The notes beneath the pieces were generated by a model. The model was not told the origin of the DNA. It saw only the letters and a list, made by a program, of their open reading frames with translations, and did no database searches. Both the position numbers and the translations under genes were made by a program. DNA of 64,000 nt from Phytophthora sp. 'mugwort' (Eukaryota > Oomycota > Peronosporomycetes > Peronosporales > Peronosporaceae): positions 2,418,001-2,482,000 of the forward strand of contig JAUCEF010000016.1 in the NCBI GenBank assembly GCA_033558025.1, written 5' to 3'. Below are positions 11,521-22,305 of the stretch, in pieces (position 1 is the first letter of the stretch; each line of letters opens with the position of its first letter).

Positions 11521-13118
11521 TTATATAGTTCTCATAAAATGAAAAAAATGCATTTCAGCTAAAACGTTGCCGCTAATCGCTAGCGTCCTCGTGCTTATCA
11601 ACGACTCCTTCTTGTGGAGGCTCCTCAAATCGTTCTGAACCTGCCTTTCGCGTCGCGTGGTCCTACTGGGATCAAGCGGCACCGTTAATAATAGTCTGCG
11701 GCTCCACCATCTTCCACGCCATACCCAAAGGTACGATAACATTACACGTCGTTCACCAGCGCTGGTAGAAAGGGGTGATCCGCATGGTACTTGACATGTA
11801 GATCCCTGCAACATGAGTGCATCGTAGTCAGCATTAGGTATAATTGGAGACATTAATATGGGTTACGTTACAGCAGCACGTACTGTATCTTGCTTTTGAA
11901 TGAACGCATCACACTGACGTCCATAGGCTGACTCAAACCAGTTATCCCTGGTGGAATGTACTGCACTTGAGTGCATCACTTAGTTTTAAGTCTTTTTCGA
12001 TTGTTGGCCATCTTGTGGACCTTCAAGCTGTCCAGAAGAATCATGCAGCTGGACATAATGCTGGGAGTCCATATCTGCGAGAAGCATAATAAAGTCAGTA
12101 CACTTTCAGTCTATGAAATATAATTTTAACAAAATATAATCTCTTAATTTTGGTATCCATTCGCCCATGATGGAGTAGTCGCAAAATGCTTTCGGCTGTA
12201 CCGTGTGCAAATTTGACGGATCGCCGAAACTGGGAAATGATACCTCCTCTGAGACGGGCCTCCAGGGATCCCGTGTACACCACCAGTGGGGGAAGCTTCT
12301 CACCAATCGCTGAAGCACACAGAAATACGCTACAGCGCCCACCATTCACACTTGTTCCTTGTATGATGCCAACATTGGTCTCACCACGGTACTTCACCGT
12401 GACTCGACCCGGGTTGTCCATAAAGACGGCTGTCTGGTCCATGTTGAACAGACAAGAATACTTTTCATGATAGGTTTCATGAAATGCTACCACTCCATCT
12501 TTTTCCATAGCGACGTTGACGGAATTAGCAAATGCGTCGGCAACTTCCTTCAAATATGACGATTTCAAATTAAATAGATAGGAAATATACCCATAAACAA
12601 ATAAAGTTATAGTTAACCGCATGTCGCTGCGCATTTTTCGAGCCTTTATGGGTGACACGACGAATAACCAGAGCGTTGCGTCTCATAAAACGAGATGTCC
12701 AGGACTTGAGGGCTGTGATACTTCTCTCCTTAGCGAAAAAAAAAGAAATCAGGGTCGAATTTTGTGATCATTAGAATGATGCACTTGATCGTCACACACA
12801 GCTTTCGATTCTTTCTCATTTCCTTCACGTAGTCTAGCAAACTTGCATACAAAATAAGTATAATAAAACGATCAGGTGAGATGAAACGGTACTCCTAATA
12901 TATAAAGCATTTTGTCTTCGCACCGTTGCTCAAGCTCGGGAAACGTAATACCACCTTTCCGATGCCCTTCTGTGTCTGCGTAGTAGAGGTTCTTGTTGGT
13001 GCGGCTTGACTCCAACTACAGCTGCTGTTTGCGCCATCGATAAACCGAAGATCGATGGACATCTAGCCTCTGGGCAACAGCGATGACAGGTACTTCCTCG
13101 GCTTGTTGTATACCCTGC
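11521..13118 (-). pseudogene. Pogo-like transposase relic, second copy
   Basis: Minus strand. Near 13118-13010 the reading VIAVAQRLDVHRSSVYRWRK is a clear helix-turn-helix. The 12658-12095 frame contains NMDQTAVFMDNPG, then GGRCSVFLCASAIGEKLPPL and VVYTG: the DDE_1 (pogo/CENP-B) signature, with the first catalytic Asp in N-x-D-Q-T-A-V and the later T-A-x-G-x-K-L-P-P-L block. The second Asp and the C-terminus are scrambled: an open frame at 11853-11521 may be the tail. Stops and shifts at about 12700-12990 separate the HTH from the catalytic part. Confidence 0.65.
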
Positions 13119-13368
13119 AAGTAACGGTCAGACACATACAAGTATCGTTAGGTACTTCTGCTGCAAATATAATGTTAGGAGACTGCAGTACCTGGAGCTT
13201 GATCTTGTTCCTGTTTTGGGCGCCGTCGCGCCATCTTTGGGTTGTGAGGCGGGAAACCAGTATATTTTTGAGGCGGGAAAGTCACCACGTCCATACAAAT
13301 TAAACCGTTGCGAGGGTTTTCGAATGACTTGATCCCGGTTAGCAAAATGTGTCGCACTGGGATCGTTT

Positions 13369-14476
13369 TTATGTAAAGTCCGGCATGCCGCCAACAATTT
13401 TAATGGTGTCGGCGTCCAGCGCCTTCCACGCGTTGTTGCACCACGTTACTGCGTCCCAAGTCTCGATCGTGCAAGGATCCAGCTCACAGCATAATTTCCA
13501 GACTGCCACTTCACCGTAGTCTTGCAGCACGTGCCGCTTGATCCACGCGATCACACCGTGGTCCATCGGCTGGATAGCCGTTGGTATTAGGGGGCAAGAA
13601 GTGCACCTCTACGTTTGCCAGGGTATTGTCAGGAGTTTATGTGCGCAGGCGCATTGTCAAGAAGCAGCAGGACCTTCCCCAACCGGCGATACCCATGGAC
13701 TTGTCCAGGTCCCGCAGCCAGTTATGTAAGACTTCTACAGTCATCCATCATTTACGTGTGCCCTGGTTGAGAGCGGTCTCGGGCTTCTTGGTAAGCCAAC
13801 GAGGCGTCTTGGCCTTGCCCAGGAAGAGTAGCGGCAGCTTCTCCGTGCCGGAGCTGTTTGTAGCTACCACAATTGACATTCGATCCTCCTTCTTCTTGCG
13901 AGCGGGGCCTGAGACCAAGCATATGCTCGACGTGGGTGAAGCCTGTAAAAAACGCCGCCTCGTCCGTGTTAAACACGTCGTTGGGATGATACTTTGCGAT
14001 CCTTTCCGCAATTACTGGGCTGCTTGGCGCGCGGCTGGCAAGTCGACCGACTCAATTTCACCGTGGTCATGACGGTGACAAAGTCCGTACCGACGAAGAA
14101 ATTGCTTGAGCCATCCGTCGCGTGTGAAGCGAGGCCGCTGGGGACGCCGATTGCTTCAGCGTAGAGCCGGCCGAGAATAATTTGAATCCGTCCGGACATG
14201 GGTACGTGCTCCTGCTCAGCGTACAAGACCATCTCAACGAGGTATGAGCCAAGGGCCACCATGGAGGCGCGCGGCACCTTCTTGCGGCAACGAATGTCGA
14301 CCGGAGTGCGCTTGAGAGCTCTCCATGTCGAGGATTCGCTTCACTGACGACTTGGCCGGCACTTTTTCTAGAGAGAATTGCACGCAAGCCCCTTCTCCTA
14401 GCATGGCGAGACTCCACGTGGGCTCGCGAGCGGGCGTCTTACAGATGTCGAGCTGCTGCTGCTTCGAAAGGCGCAT
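13369..14476 (-). pseudogene. Pogo/Tigger-like transposase relic, CENP-B type
   Basis: Minus strand, starting MRLSKQQQLDICK at 14476, a psq-type first helix-turn-helix (PAKSSVKRILD follows). Next come a second HTH region ending in LKQFLRRYGL, then VFNTDEAAFFTG (first catalytic Asp), then NSSGTEKLPLLFLGKAK, then an NTLANVEVHFLPPNT stretch and MDHGVIAWIKRHVLQ, equivalent to the usual Q-P-M-D-Q-G-V-I motif that follows the DNAPAH block. The order and spacing are those of a full-length pogo/CENP-B transposase. At least four frame changes break it. It is the best-preserved of the pogo relics here. Confidence 0.75.
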
Positions 14477-14600
14477 TCTACGTGCTGTATCCTGTATCTT
14501 GCCTGCGTCAAATTAAAAAAAAAAATTCCCGCCCAGACTTCAATTGAGCTGGCGCAAATTTATTACTTCAATTCTGTACCTTCCAAATAAATACTATTGT

Positions 14601-14648
14601 TTTTTAGGTCATAGAGTGACACCGTTTTTAGGTCATAGAGTGACACCG
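14601..14648. repeat. Two perfect 24-bp tandem repeats near the right TIR
   Basis: Unit TTTTTAGGTCATAGAGTGAC + ACCG, copies at 14601-14624 and 14625-14648, identical. They lie just inside the right terminal inverted repeat of the pogo-bearing element. Subterminal repeats of this kind can be transposase binding sites; that is inference. Confidence 0.85.
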
Positions 14649-14670
14649 TTCCTTATTGACGCCCCTCTGT

Positions 14671-14732
14671 ACCGCATCCTGCTATCAATAACGGCCTGAA
14701 CGCTGACCGCATGATAGCCTTTGATGCAATAC
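14671..14732. repeat. Right copy of the direct repeat flanking the pogo-bearing element
   Basis: Aligns with 11209-11270. It continues without a break into the N-terminal coding part of Harbinger relic A on the minus strand. Confidence 0.8.
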
Positions 14733-15047
14733 CACCCTTCATACTCGGGAGGGCGAAAAAAAGCGTCTGGAACCCCACACGTCCTCTGAACGCTAGTGGA
14801 TTGCGCTCTAGATGGCCCTCGACCATCTTGTAGTCCAGTCTCTTTTTTTCCGATCCTCCTTAACACCACCAACACCTTTTTGATGGCCACGATCGCCGTA
14901 GATTTGCTGATTCCAAAGAAAGCTGAGACAGAATCGACCGTTGAGCGAATGGCTAGGTAGTGTGGACAGAAAACTATTTTCTTGGGCTTGGTAGGAGGGA
15001 GGCCGCGTGTGGCGTGAGCGCCGCCCTCTGTCCGACGGCCACTCCAT
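14671..15047 (-). pseudogene. Harbinger relic A, N-terminal and first-Asp part of transposase
   Basis: Minus strand. Readable pieces in order: FGISKSTAIVAIKKVLVVLR (helix-turn-helix just before the catalytic domain), PPEYEGWYCIKGYHAVSVQ and AVIDSRMRYRG. This is the typical PIF/Harbinger stretch with W-Y-C-x-K-G-Y and V-Q-A-V-x-D. One frame change lies between the helix and the catalytic block. The protein was cut at 14671 by the pogo-bearing element; its continuation is at 11270-10831. Confidence 0.6.
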
Positions 15048-16039
15048 GCCGATCTCCTATGCGACCACCATGAAGGACCCGACCGAGCAGCGAGCAGCCC
15101 ACTTGAACCTGCCGTCAGCCGCTGAGGTCAGCGCAGTTTCGAAGGCGCTGGACAGGAAAGTGCGTCGCTCGCTGAAGGAGTCACGAAATTCTCGGTCATC
15201 ACCGCGACAGCAACGTACGCGGCAACAGCGGAGGCAGCGAGTGTGGAGACGAGCATGACGGCGACGTCTTGGTCCATTTTTGTGAGCGCAGGGAATCACA
15301 CGATGACATTTCAAGTATATATTTCACTCGGAGGTATTATACCAAATAATCCTTCTCGTTTCCTGCATTTCGGGACGCGGATGCTGGGAACCGGCATCAT
15401 TCTATGTGGTTAGGGTAAATCTAGCCAATCAATGTTGTCTTAGCTCAGCACCGGAATCGATTTCCGAATTTCGACCTCGGCCTCATGAACCCAAGGGGAA
15501 AAGTCGAATAACGTTTCAGATGCAAGAGCTTTATGCGTTTCGACGAAAAGACTGGCTGAATGATGCCCTCATCGACATCACAGCAGAAAGATCGGTGAAC
15601 AAACTTGATCCAGGTGTTCATTACACATTCCCAGTTATGATGCGTTTGGGCAAAAACGACCGCATCCAAGAGATTTGGCACCATCATGCCTTTCGACGTT
15701 AGTTTGATAATGCGAAGATAACCACTGGTGTGTGGTCCCATTCGGCTTAAGCAACGCAAGCGAGTCTTATACGACCCTCTGCAAGTGAGATCAGTTTACA
15801 CGTGTATCGCGACGATGTGCAAAGAAACCTTTATATATACTATATAACGTTTGAGTAGCCAGACGATCCGTCCATGCGGACAGTAACATAAGCCAATCAG
15901 CGGTAGAAGTTAAAACAGGAAAAAGCCTTGCAGTTGCCCATTTGTCCAAACGGACAAAACTATTTTACGCATATTTGTTGGCTCTATGAAACATTGTCCA
16001 GGAATGTCAGCTCTGCCGGAAGTCAAGTTTGCCGGAAGT
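15048..16039. other. No firm gene; one open frame at 15406-15702
   Basis: The plus-strand frame 15406-15702 contains ELYAFRRKDWLNDALID. A WLND motif after a basic stretch recalls the start of Ulp1/C48-type peptidase domains, which some oomycete transposons carry, but the catalytic His, Asp and Cys cannot be placed. Treat it as unrecognised. Confidence 0.2.
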
Positions 16040-17430
16040 TATGGCGAGTGGTCGCAAGCGCGCGCCAGGGAACCGAGGGTGACAGCCAAACAAGTATCAG
16101 CATGATGTGAAGCCGAATACCAAGATGCTTGAAGCAATCAATGTTCAAACGGTATGCCTGCTACCCTCAATAAGTTCTACCAGCATCTCGCAGCAAAACA
16201 AAAAGCACACACACAAGAAAATAAGGGAAAACGAATATATGAGTGGCCCCAAAACTCGCGAGCATATCGAATCTGTGTATGCGTTAGCAACATACGGCTA
16301 ACCTCAAGGTCTTGCGCAAAGTTGGTACCGGCACGACCATTTTGGAGTCATTGGCGTGTGGGCTCAAACGCTACGTGAAAAAGAAGTTCCACCATCAAGT
16401 CTGATGTTGCAGATGAAGGCACAGGCGGTTTCAGATGATGGAGGTGTTGCGGCCGGGTCTTCGAGGGTAGCTGGATGTGGCATCAGTTTTTGCTTACATC
16501 GCCATGGTTTATCCCTTCGATCCAAGACACGGCAAGGCAGAAAAAACGGCGGCAATGTATGCAGAAGCAGAAGAATTTTGGGAAAAGGTAGCTCAAGTGA
16601 AAGCAGAGTTTCGGTGTAAGAAAATTCTACAACGCTGACCTAAGCGGGGTCTGTTTCGAGTATCTTCCAAAGAAGATGATCAATAAGCAAGGCGAAACAA
16701 ACGGTTTGGTAAGGTGTGGAGACAAAGATAAAGAACACTTGAGTGGTGTATTTTTTTATGGCTGACTCAGTTGGTGCATGATGTACCCCGTTCCTCGTGA
16801 TGAAAACAAATCGTCTACTATTGAGGAGAAAGCTGTCTACAATGATGTGGTTCAAAATGGGTTCGGTAATACGTCATGGAAAGAAGTGGCTACACTTTCT
16901 CGAGATCTCGACGTGGAAATCTACGGGAATGCGTCCGCATGGTGGACGTCGGATTTGTCCCAGCGCTTTTAAAATTATCACTTTGAAAAATAGGGACGAA
17001 TATGGTCCGGTCCTCCATCTCTGGGACGACTTTTCAGCCTACTGGACCGACGAAGTAGAAGAGCGTGCTGACAGTTTGTGTGTTCACCTTGTGCATGTGC
17101 TTCCTGGAATGACATCGGTTTGCTCATCCAGCAGATATTTCATGGTTCCATCCTATTAAGCGACTATGCAAGGAATGGGTCAAAGAACTAACATCACAAC
17201 TACGTGCCCATCACGAGCAGGGTTGAGGCAGCACCATTTATACTGGTCGCCCATTTCGCAAGGACTCCATCACGTGGGCGATGAAATCGTGGAAGGGCTT
17301 ATGTAGTCACGTTATTAAGAGCGAATTTTCCGGGCTTTGGAAGTGTGCAGCGGAACGGTAGCACGGCGGAGAGAGGATTGAAGCCATCACTCCAGAGAAT
17401 GATCTTGTGGGGGCTTTCGAGCTTTTCGAC
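16040..17430 (+). pseudogene. Pogo-like (CENP-B/DDE_1) transposase relic, third copy
   Basis: Plus strand, starting with ATG at 16040 (MASGRKRAPGN). A helix-turn-helix region (EKEVPPSSLMLQMKAQAVS at 16376-16440) is followed by the catalytic domain in changing frames: FEYLPKKMINKQGE, then VRCGDKDKEHLSGV, then VYNDVVQNGFG, ASAWWTSDLSQRF and LWDDFSAYWTDEVEERADSL, then PPGM/LPGMTSVC. In oomycete pogo-like proteins the L-W-D-D-F-S-A-H-W block holds the second catalytic Asp and the following P-P-G-M-T-S-x-C-Q-P-A-D-I block the C-terminal side; both are recognisable. At least five frame changes and several stops. No TIRs found. Confidence 0.6.
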
Positions 17431-18619
17431 GTTGGAGGAACCTTTTGATGACTCGACGACATCATAGATTAATATGCATATGAGGCAGAAAACGAGTAGG
17501 CATTGCATCCATATGTTGATTTGCTTTTGCATGAGTCTGGAGACGCAGTTTTTCATTTTTTTGCTGCCACCTTTCTTGTTCATATGCAATTTATGCCTGT
17601 CCGGCTACACAAGTGGTATACAGTACTGTAGTACAGATTTGGACGTAAATATGTGACGGACACAAAACAAAGACAGATGAGGTTTTACATCGGCCCCACC
17701 ATACAACCATTTTGACCAATAAAATCATTGGTCTGTGAATACACCGTCGCCACTTAAAATTAGTGCACGAAATGCAGTGCAGAAATCGTTTGCGGCCTGG
17801 GACGGAGGTGGTACCGCTGCCGAAGAACACCACCTCGGTGCTCCATTCTCTGGATGTGGGGGTCATGGGGTCAACTTCGTATAACAGAAGTTGCGCGCCC
17901 TCACACTGGCCTACGAGCTAACAGCGGTTAGAGAGAGCAGTCGAGTCCCCCTCTGCGAATGTCTGCTAAAGCTGCAGCGCCTACCAGCACCAGAGAAGCG
18001 GTGGAGCGCGTCGGCGCTGCGTCATATGCGGTTAGTGAGAGTAGTATAAATAAAACGTGGAGTAAGGCTGGCCTCTAATAGACTGGCCAGATAGGGCGAA
18101 GGACGTCAGTATGTGCACCTACTGTTTCGGAACCCCGGCACCAAGGTCACTATGGGTGATTAACTTTGCAGCAGTTGTGGGAATTAATCTGGTCACTTAA
18201 TTAAAAGGGTCGCAAACCGGTTGAGCCCCAGAGCGACGTTTTATTGACGACAAAGTCAATTTGTTATACGAGGATTATTAATTCCCCGAGTTCTTATTAG
18301 GGGGTTTCAGAGGTACCCATTGGTGAGGCAGAACCAAGTGCAGCGCGGGCTGATTCCTCCAGGACCACCGCCAGCAGCACCAATATCAGGGCCACCTCCA
18401 CCACGCCACCTTCTCCAGGACCAGGGCCGCCGTCTCCGCGGGACTAGGACCGCACCTCGGACAGCAAGTTCGTCGCGAGCTGTGGTAGCGCACCGTCACC
18501 AACAGCACCAGGCCCGGGGCGGCGTCTCCAGCGTAACCAGGAGACTGTCCAGCGGGTTCGCCATCGCTGGCAGAAGATCGTCGCGAAGGTATCGTAAGGG
18601 CTGGTATCGCAGCATTAGC

Positions 18620-19830
18620 ACGATGCCTTCAAGCGACCGGAAAAAAATGCTCACGTGGCTTCATGAGCAATTGTTCTTGCTCGGAGTTTACGAGATGACT
18701 GGGGACTGGCGTTCGGAAGAGGCGAAGTGGATCATAGCACAGTCCAATGACTTCATGGTATGGGTTGCATATCTGTCAAGTGTACGCACGTTATCGGCAC
18801 CAGGATCGATCGAGAAGAACACCAGTTACTCTGAAATAGTCTTCAGTCTTCCTGAAAAGGAGTGTAGGCAAGCAGTTCGCATTGAAAAAGCGGTCTTTAC
18901 GAAGCTTGTAGTGCTCATTGCCAAGGATTCGGTGTTCTGCTCTCGCGGTCAAAACTACCAGAAGCCCGAGCACATTCAGTTGGCAATGGCACTGAAGCGA
19001 TTGGGCACGTATGGCAACGGTGGCTCGACTGGTAGATTCGCGCGAGCGTACGGGATTGGCACAGGAACGGTGACATTGTACGCCAAATGAGTTGTTGCAG
19101 CTTTGCTGCGTCTCTATGGCGAATTCGTTGCCTGGTCAAGTAAGCAAATACGGCGGGTTACCGCAACATTTTGCGGAGACCGCTACGCCATTAGAGGAGC
19201 TGTCGGATTTGTCGACGGCACATGCTTCAACTTCAGTCAGAAGCCCGGTGTCGACGGAGAGGCGTATTTTAACCGAAAAAGCGCTACTCCATCAAAGCAA
19301 TGGTGGTCTGCGAAGAAAACAATCGTTTTATCTTGCGTTACCTGGATCATACGCGGAATCCACAGTCTTCTCGAAATCGCGCATTGCTGCTCACGAAGAG
19401 ATTTTTCTCGCAAGGGCTATCTAGTAGGTGACTCAGGGTATCAGTTACAGGGCGAGTGCTGGTTCCCTACAAGAAACCCAAAAAGCTGCAGCCTGGCAAC
19501 TCAGTGTTCAGCACCACTTTGGCGTCGGCTCGTGTCGTTACGAAACTGTATCGGTTTGCTGAACCCAATGGGTTTTTCTGAAAGGCATATCTACTCAAAA
19601 TCAAAGTGAAGCAGGGCTTCGCATGGGTAAATGGGCAGTGCATGGCATGTGTGATGCTGCTCAACTTCGCGTTGGCTTATTACGATCTCAATCCCTTCGA
19701 TGATTCAGATAGTGACGAGGAAGATGAACCAGACAACGATGAAAATGGCGCGTTATTGCCGAGAATTGAAACGCATGAAGGTGAAGTCTTACGACAGAGT
19801 GTGAAAGCGGCCGTGTTAGGTGACACGTAA
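18620..19830 (+). pseudogene. Harbinger relic B transposase
   Basis: Begins MPSSDRKKMLTWLHEQLFLL. The helical N-terminal half ends in RLGTYGNGGSTGRFARAYGI, the helix-turn-helix that precedes the catalytic core. After one frame change at about 19088, the core reads GFVDGTCFNFSQKPGVDGEA and YFNRKS (first Asp in V-D-G-T), then in another frame LALPGSYAESTVFSKS, then YLVGDSGYQL (second Asp in G-D-x-G-Y). The C-terminal segment (19606-19830) ends in a strongly acidic tail (DDSDSDEEDEPD). Three frame changes separate the pieces. The residues themselves are well kept, so decay looks fairly recent. Confidence 0.8.
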
Positions 19831-19872
19831 AACTTGGCTGGGACTAATGAAGTCCGCTACATCGGTGCCAAC

Positions 19873-21083
19873 TTATCTACAATTGCGAGTGCTTCTTCCT
19901 CGGTTTGTCCGCGCTCTAGCAAAAAACAAAAAAATGTGCTGCTGCAGTGCAGACTGCGATTCCTTGAATTGCAGCTCGCGTTCGGCTTTTCGGTCGCCCT
20001 GTTCTTGCTGCCTTAGTTCTAGATCAGCTAGGCGGCTGGTCCTGGCTTCTGTCAGCTCATCTCGGCGCCATCGCGACTCTGCCTGAAGCCGTTTCACTAA
20101 ACTCACAAAAGGTGAAGGCGAAGTCGCGCTTCCGGACCTGGTTCGCTTTATCCGCCCCTGAATCTCTGGCTGAGCGAGTTGTGCTTGAGCTTCTTGCCGT
20201 TGTAGTCGACGGAGTAGCCGAACCACTTGACCGTGTTGTACTTGATGCGGCAGGGCTTCTGGTAGGGGTGTTTTCGCTACGGTCGCGGTCAAAACTTCGG
20301 CGCTGCAAGTCGTCGAGGCTGGCGACCGGCGATAAAACTGCACCGCCGTCTTGCCTGGAATTGTGGTCATCCTTACATGGCGTTGATGACAACGCAGCAC
20401 CCGACAAACTCTGGGACAAATTAAAATGGAGACGGAGAAAAAACCTCAGTAGAATCCGCCGAAAACAAATCTCCATTTTTCAGCTCATCTTGTTCATTTG
20501 GGTCTTCTATTGAAGCCACACCAGCTTCCATTGCAGCACTATTCATCACGGAATGAGGCCGCACGTTCTGGTGCTCACCGAAACGATATCCAGCCGGAAG
20601 TAGTACGGGCATGTCGCTTCAATTGCTACCTCTAAAGTCTTGCCCTCGTCGATTTCCTTCTGTCAAGCCGAAGCCGGCCTGCGAGTCTGCGTGCGCCTTG
20701 GTTTTCTTGTACACCCTAAAGTAGAGAGTCCATCTACTTTGACAAATAGCAGCCTCCCATTTCGTAGTGTACTTAGGTGGCACCGCCTGGCCTTCGTCGG
20801 TAAAAGCTTTGATACAAGATGTATACACGCAGCCAGACATAAGCCCAAACCCAGCAATCTTCGTTTGCGCCTCACCAAAGGACTAAGAACGTTCGTCAGT
20901 CGATTTACCAACAATGATATTGAACTGAGTAGAGACTTCTAGCCATTCTACCATGAACTGCTTTTGCAGCAGGGTCGTGTGCCCACCACCAGCATTTCCA
21001 GCACCGCTAAAACCTCCGGAACTACCAGCACCACGAGCGGCGCCAGCAGCTCGCCGACGCACCATCTTGTCAACTGTCAACAC
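19873..21083 (-). pseudogene. Harbinger relic B Myb-like/coiled-coil partner
   Basis: Minus strand. The N-terminal frame (21083 on) begins with a Gly/Ala-rich stretch, followed by QKQFMVEWLEVSTQFNIIVG. Further on come KWEAAICQSRWTLYFRVYKK and TKAHADSQAGFGLTEGNRRG, the latter part of a Myb/MADF-like domain usual in Harbinger partner proteins (W-x-x-Y-x-x-x-Y-K-x-T-K then G-x-G-L). The C-terminal half (20400-19873) is a long Arg/Glu/Gln-rich coiled coil (LADLELRQQEQGDRKAEREL). In related elements this protein binds the TIRs and imports the transposase into the nucleus. Frame changes at about 20600 and 20480 break it. Confidence 0.6.
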
Positions 21084-21377
21084 TCCACGTCAAGCCGCTC
21101 CTTCCCCGCCACCCATATAGGTAACGTAAATACTCGTTTGTAAAACGTTCCGGAAGAAACACGAAAAACCAGCCGGAAAAAATTACTCCTAACGATGCGT
21201 CTCGAGGGGCTTATCTTTTGAGCGAGCAAATCCTGTTTTTTGCAAACGATTTTCCTCATTAATGGGTACTTTGAAACCCCCTATTGGTTAAATATCAGGA
21301 TGGCTACAAATGTCGTTCTTTGAGTCCGCTTTCTGTCTAAAAAAAACTAGCCCATCATATCTTTACGTCCAAATCTG

Positions 21378-22305
21378 TAACACAAAACAGCAAAATTTAG
21401 ATTACCGCCTCACCGTTTATCTTGCAAATTGCTACTTTTGTCTTTTAAGAAACAGCCTACTCCTATCCTGGTTTATACCGTGGACTATAAAAATTTACCC
21501 GTCGCAACATTCGGAAAAGTTCGCTCCGTTTAATAACTCGAAGGAATGGATGCCAGCCACTACGAGAACACTGGTGTTGCTAGTGTAGAGTTCACGTGGA
21601 GATTTGCCTTCCCGATTGGGATCCCATTAGAGGCTTACGTCCATGCCGATGTTTTTCTACACGTAGACCTTAATAAAAATTTGCCAGTCGATAGTCCTAT
21701 ACGGTGGTGCCTGTAAAGTAGAGAGATTGACAGGGTTAATTGCAAGATTTCTGATATTTCATCAGCCATATGAGCAGTGCCGGTGTGGTGCTTATGATGA
21801 CTAGGCAGGCGAGTTGCTAAGGATGCAGGCCGTGCCTCAACATCAGCGAGACCACCTCCGCCATCCACACAGTGTGACACAGCTGCTGTGGAGCTAGCGG
21901 CGCCGGTAATTAGTTGGCACTGCACTGCTGTAGTCTCTCGAAACTAGAGACCATTACGTTAGTCCGAACATTCACGTCGGCCCTTATAGCAAGCAATAAT
22001 AGGACTGGTATCCGGATACCGAAGTGCATGAATAATTGCAGACACAGTGGCGCCCGGATTCAACAGCACTCTCACCCGACAGATGGCCGTGTCGAGCATA
22101 TCACCACAAAGGATGTTCACAACGGACTCCATCCGCTTCTCCATTTGCGGCACTCATTTTGTGGGTCTGCGCGGTGCGGACGATTGTCCAAATGCCGTCG
22201 AATGTGTGTTATCTTCGGTCATTCTTCAATTTGCTTTGCACACCATCAGCATCCAGACCCCAGCACCAGGACCTGCATTTTCTGACTCCATTCCACACAT
22301 ACAGG
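21378..22305. other. No recognised gene
   Basis: About 0.9 kb upstream of the secreted Thr/Ser-rich gene. Open frames here (21310-21588, 21635-21925) show no motif. The promoter of the gene at 22306 would lie here; no clear oomycete initiator motif was found. Confidence 0.3.

Larger units (their letters stand above)
11268..14671 (-). mobile_element. TIR-bounded pogo-bearing element inserted at TA in Harbinger relic A
   Basis: The left end reads TA then CAGAGGGAGGGTGGGGCGTC; the right end, read inward on the minus strand, is TA then CAGAGGGGCGTCAATAAGG. Apart from a small insertion on the left, the ends are an inverted repeat, and both are flanked by TA, the target of Tc1/mariner/pogo elements. 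The interior holds two transposase relics, both on the minus strand (13369-14476 and 11521-13118), so one pogo-type element may be nested in another. The right end also carries two perfect 24-bp tandem repeats just inside the terminus. Confidence 0.65.
18300..21281. mobile_element. Harbinger relic B, delimited by its TIRs
   Basis: GGGGGTTTCAGAGGTACCCA at the left end (18300 on) matches, in inverse orientation, the right end at 21261-21281 (GGGGGTTTCAAAGTACCCAT read on the minus strand), with two differences. The flanks TATTA and TATTG are compatible with a short target duplication around the TTA/TAA preferred by PIF/Harbinger elements. Inside are a plus-strand transposase (18620-19830) and a minus-strand Myb/coiled-coil gene (21083-19873) facing each other, the standard two-gene layout of autonomous Harbinger elements. 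Confidence 0.75.
17634..21377. mobile_element. Outer inverted-repeat pair enclosing Harbinger relic B
   Basis: CAGATTTGGACGTAAA at 17634-17649 is repeated in inverse orientation at 21362-21377, with a few more matching bases inward. Both copies are flanked outward by TA. The pair encloses Harbinger relic B and its own TIRs, about 660 bp inside on the left and 80 bp on the right. This suggests that the Harbinger element jumped into a small TA-targeting element, or that the outer element captured it. No transposase other than the Harbinger one is visible between the pairs; a minus-strand open frame at 17866-17591 has no motif. Confidence 0.6.
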
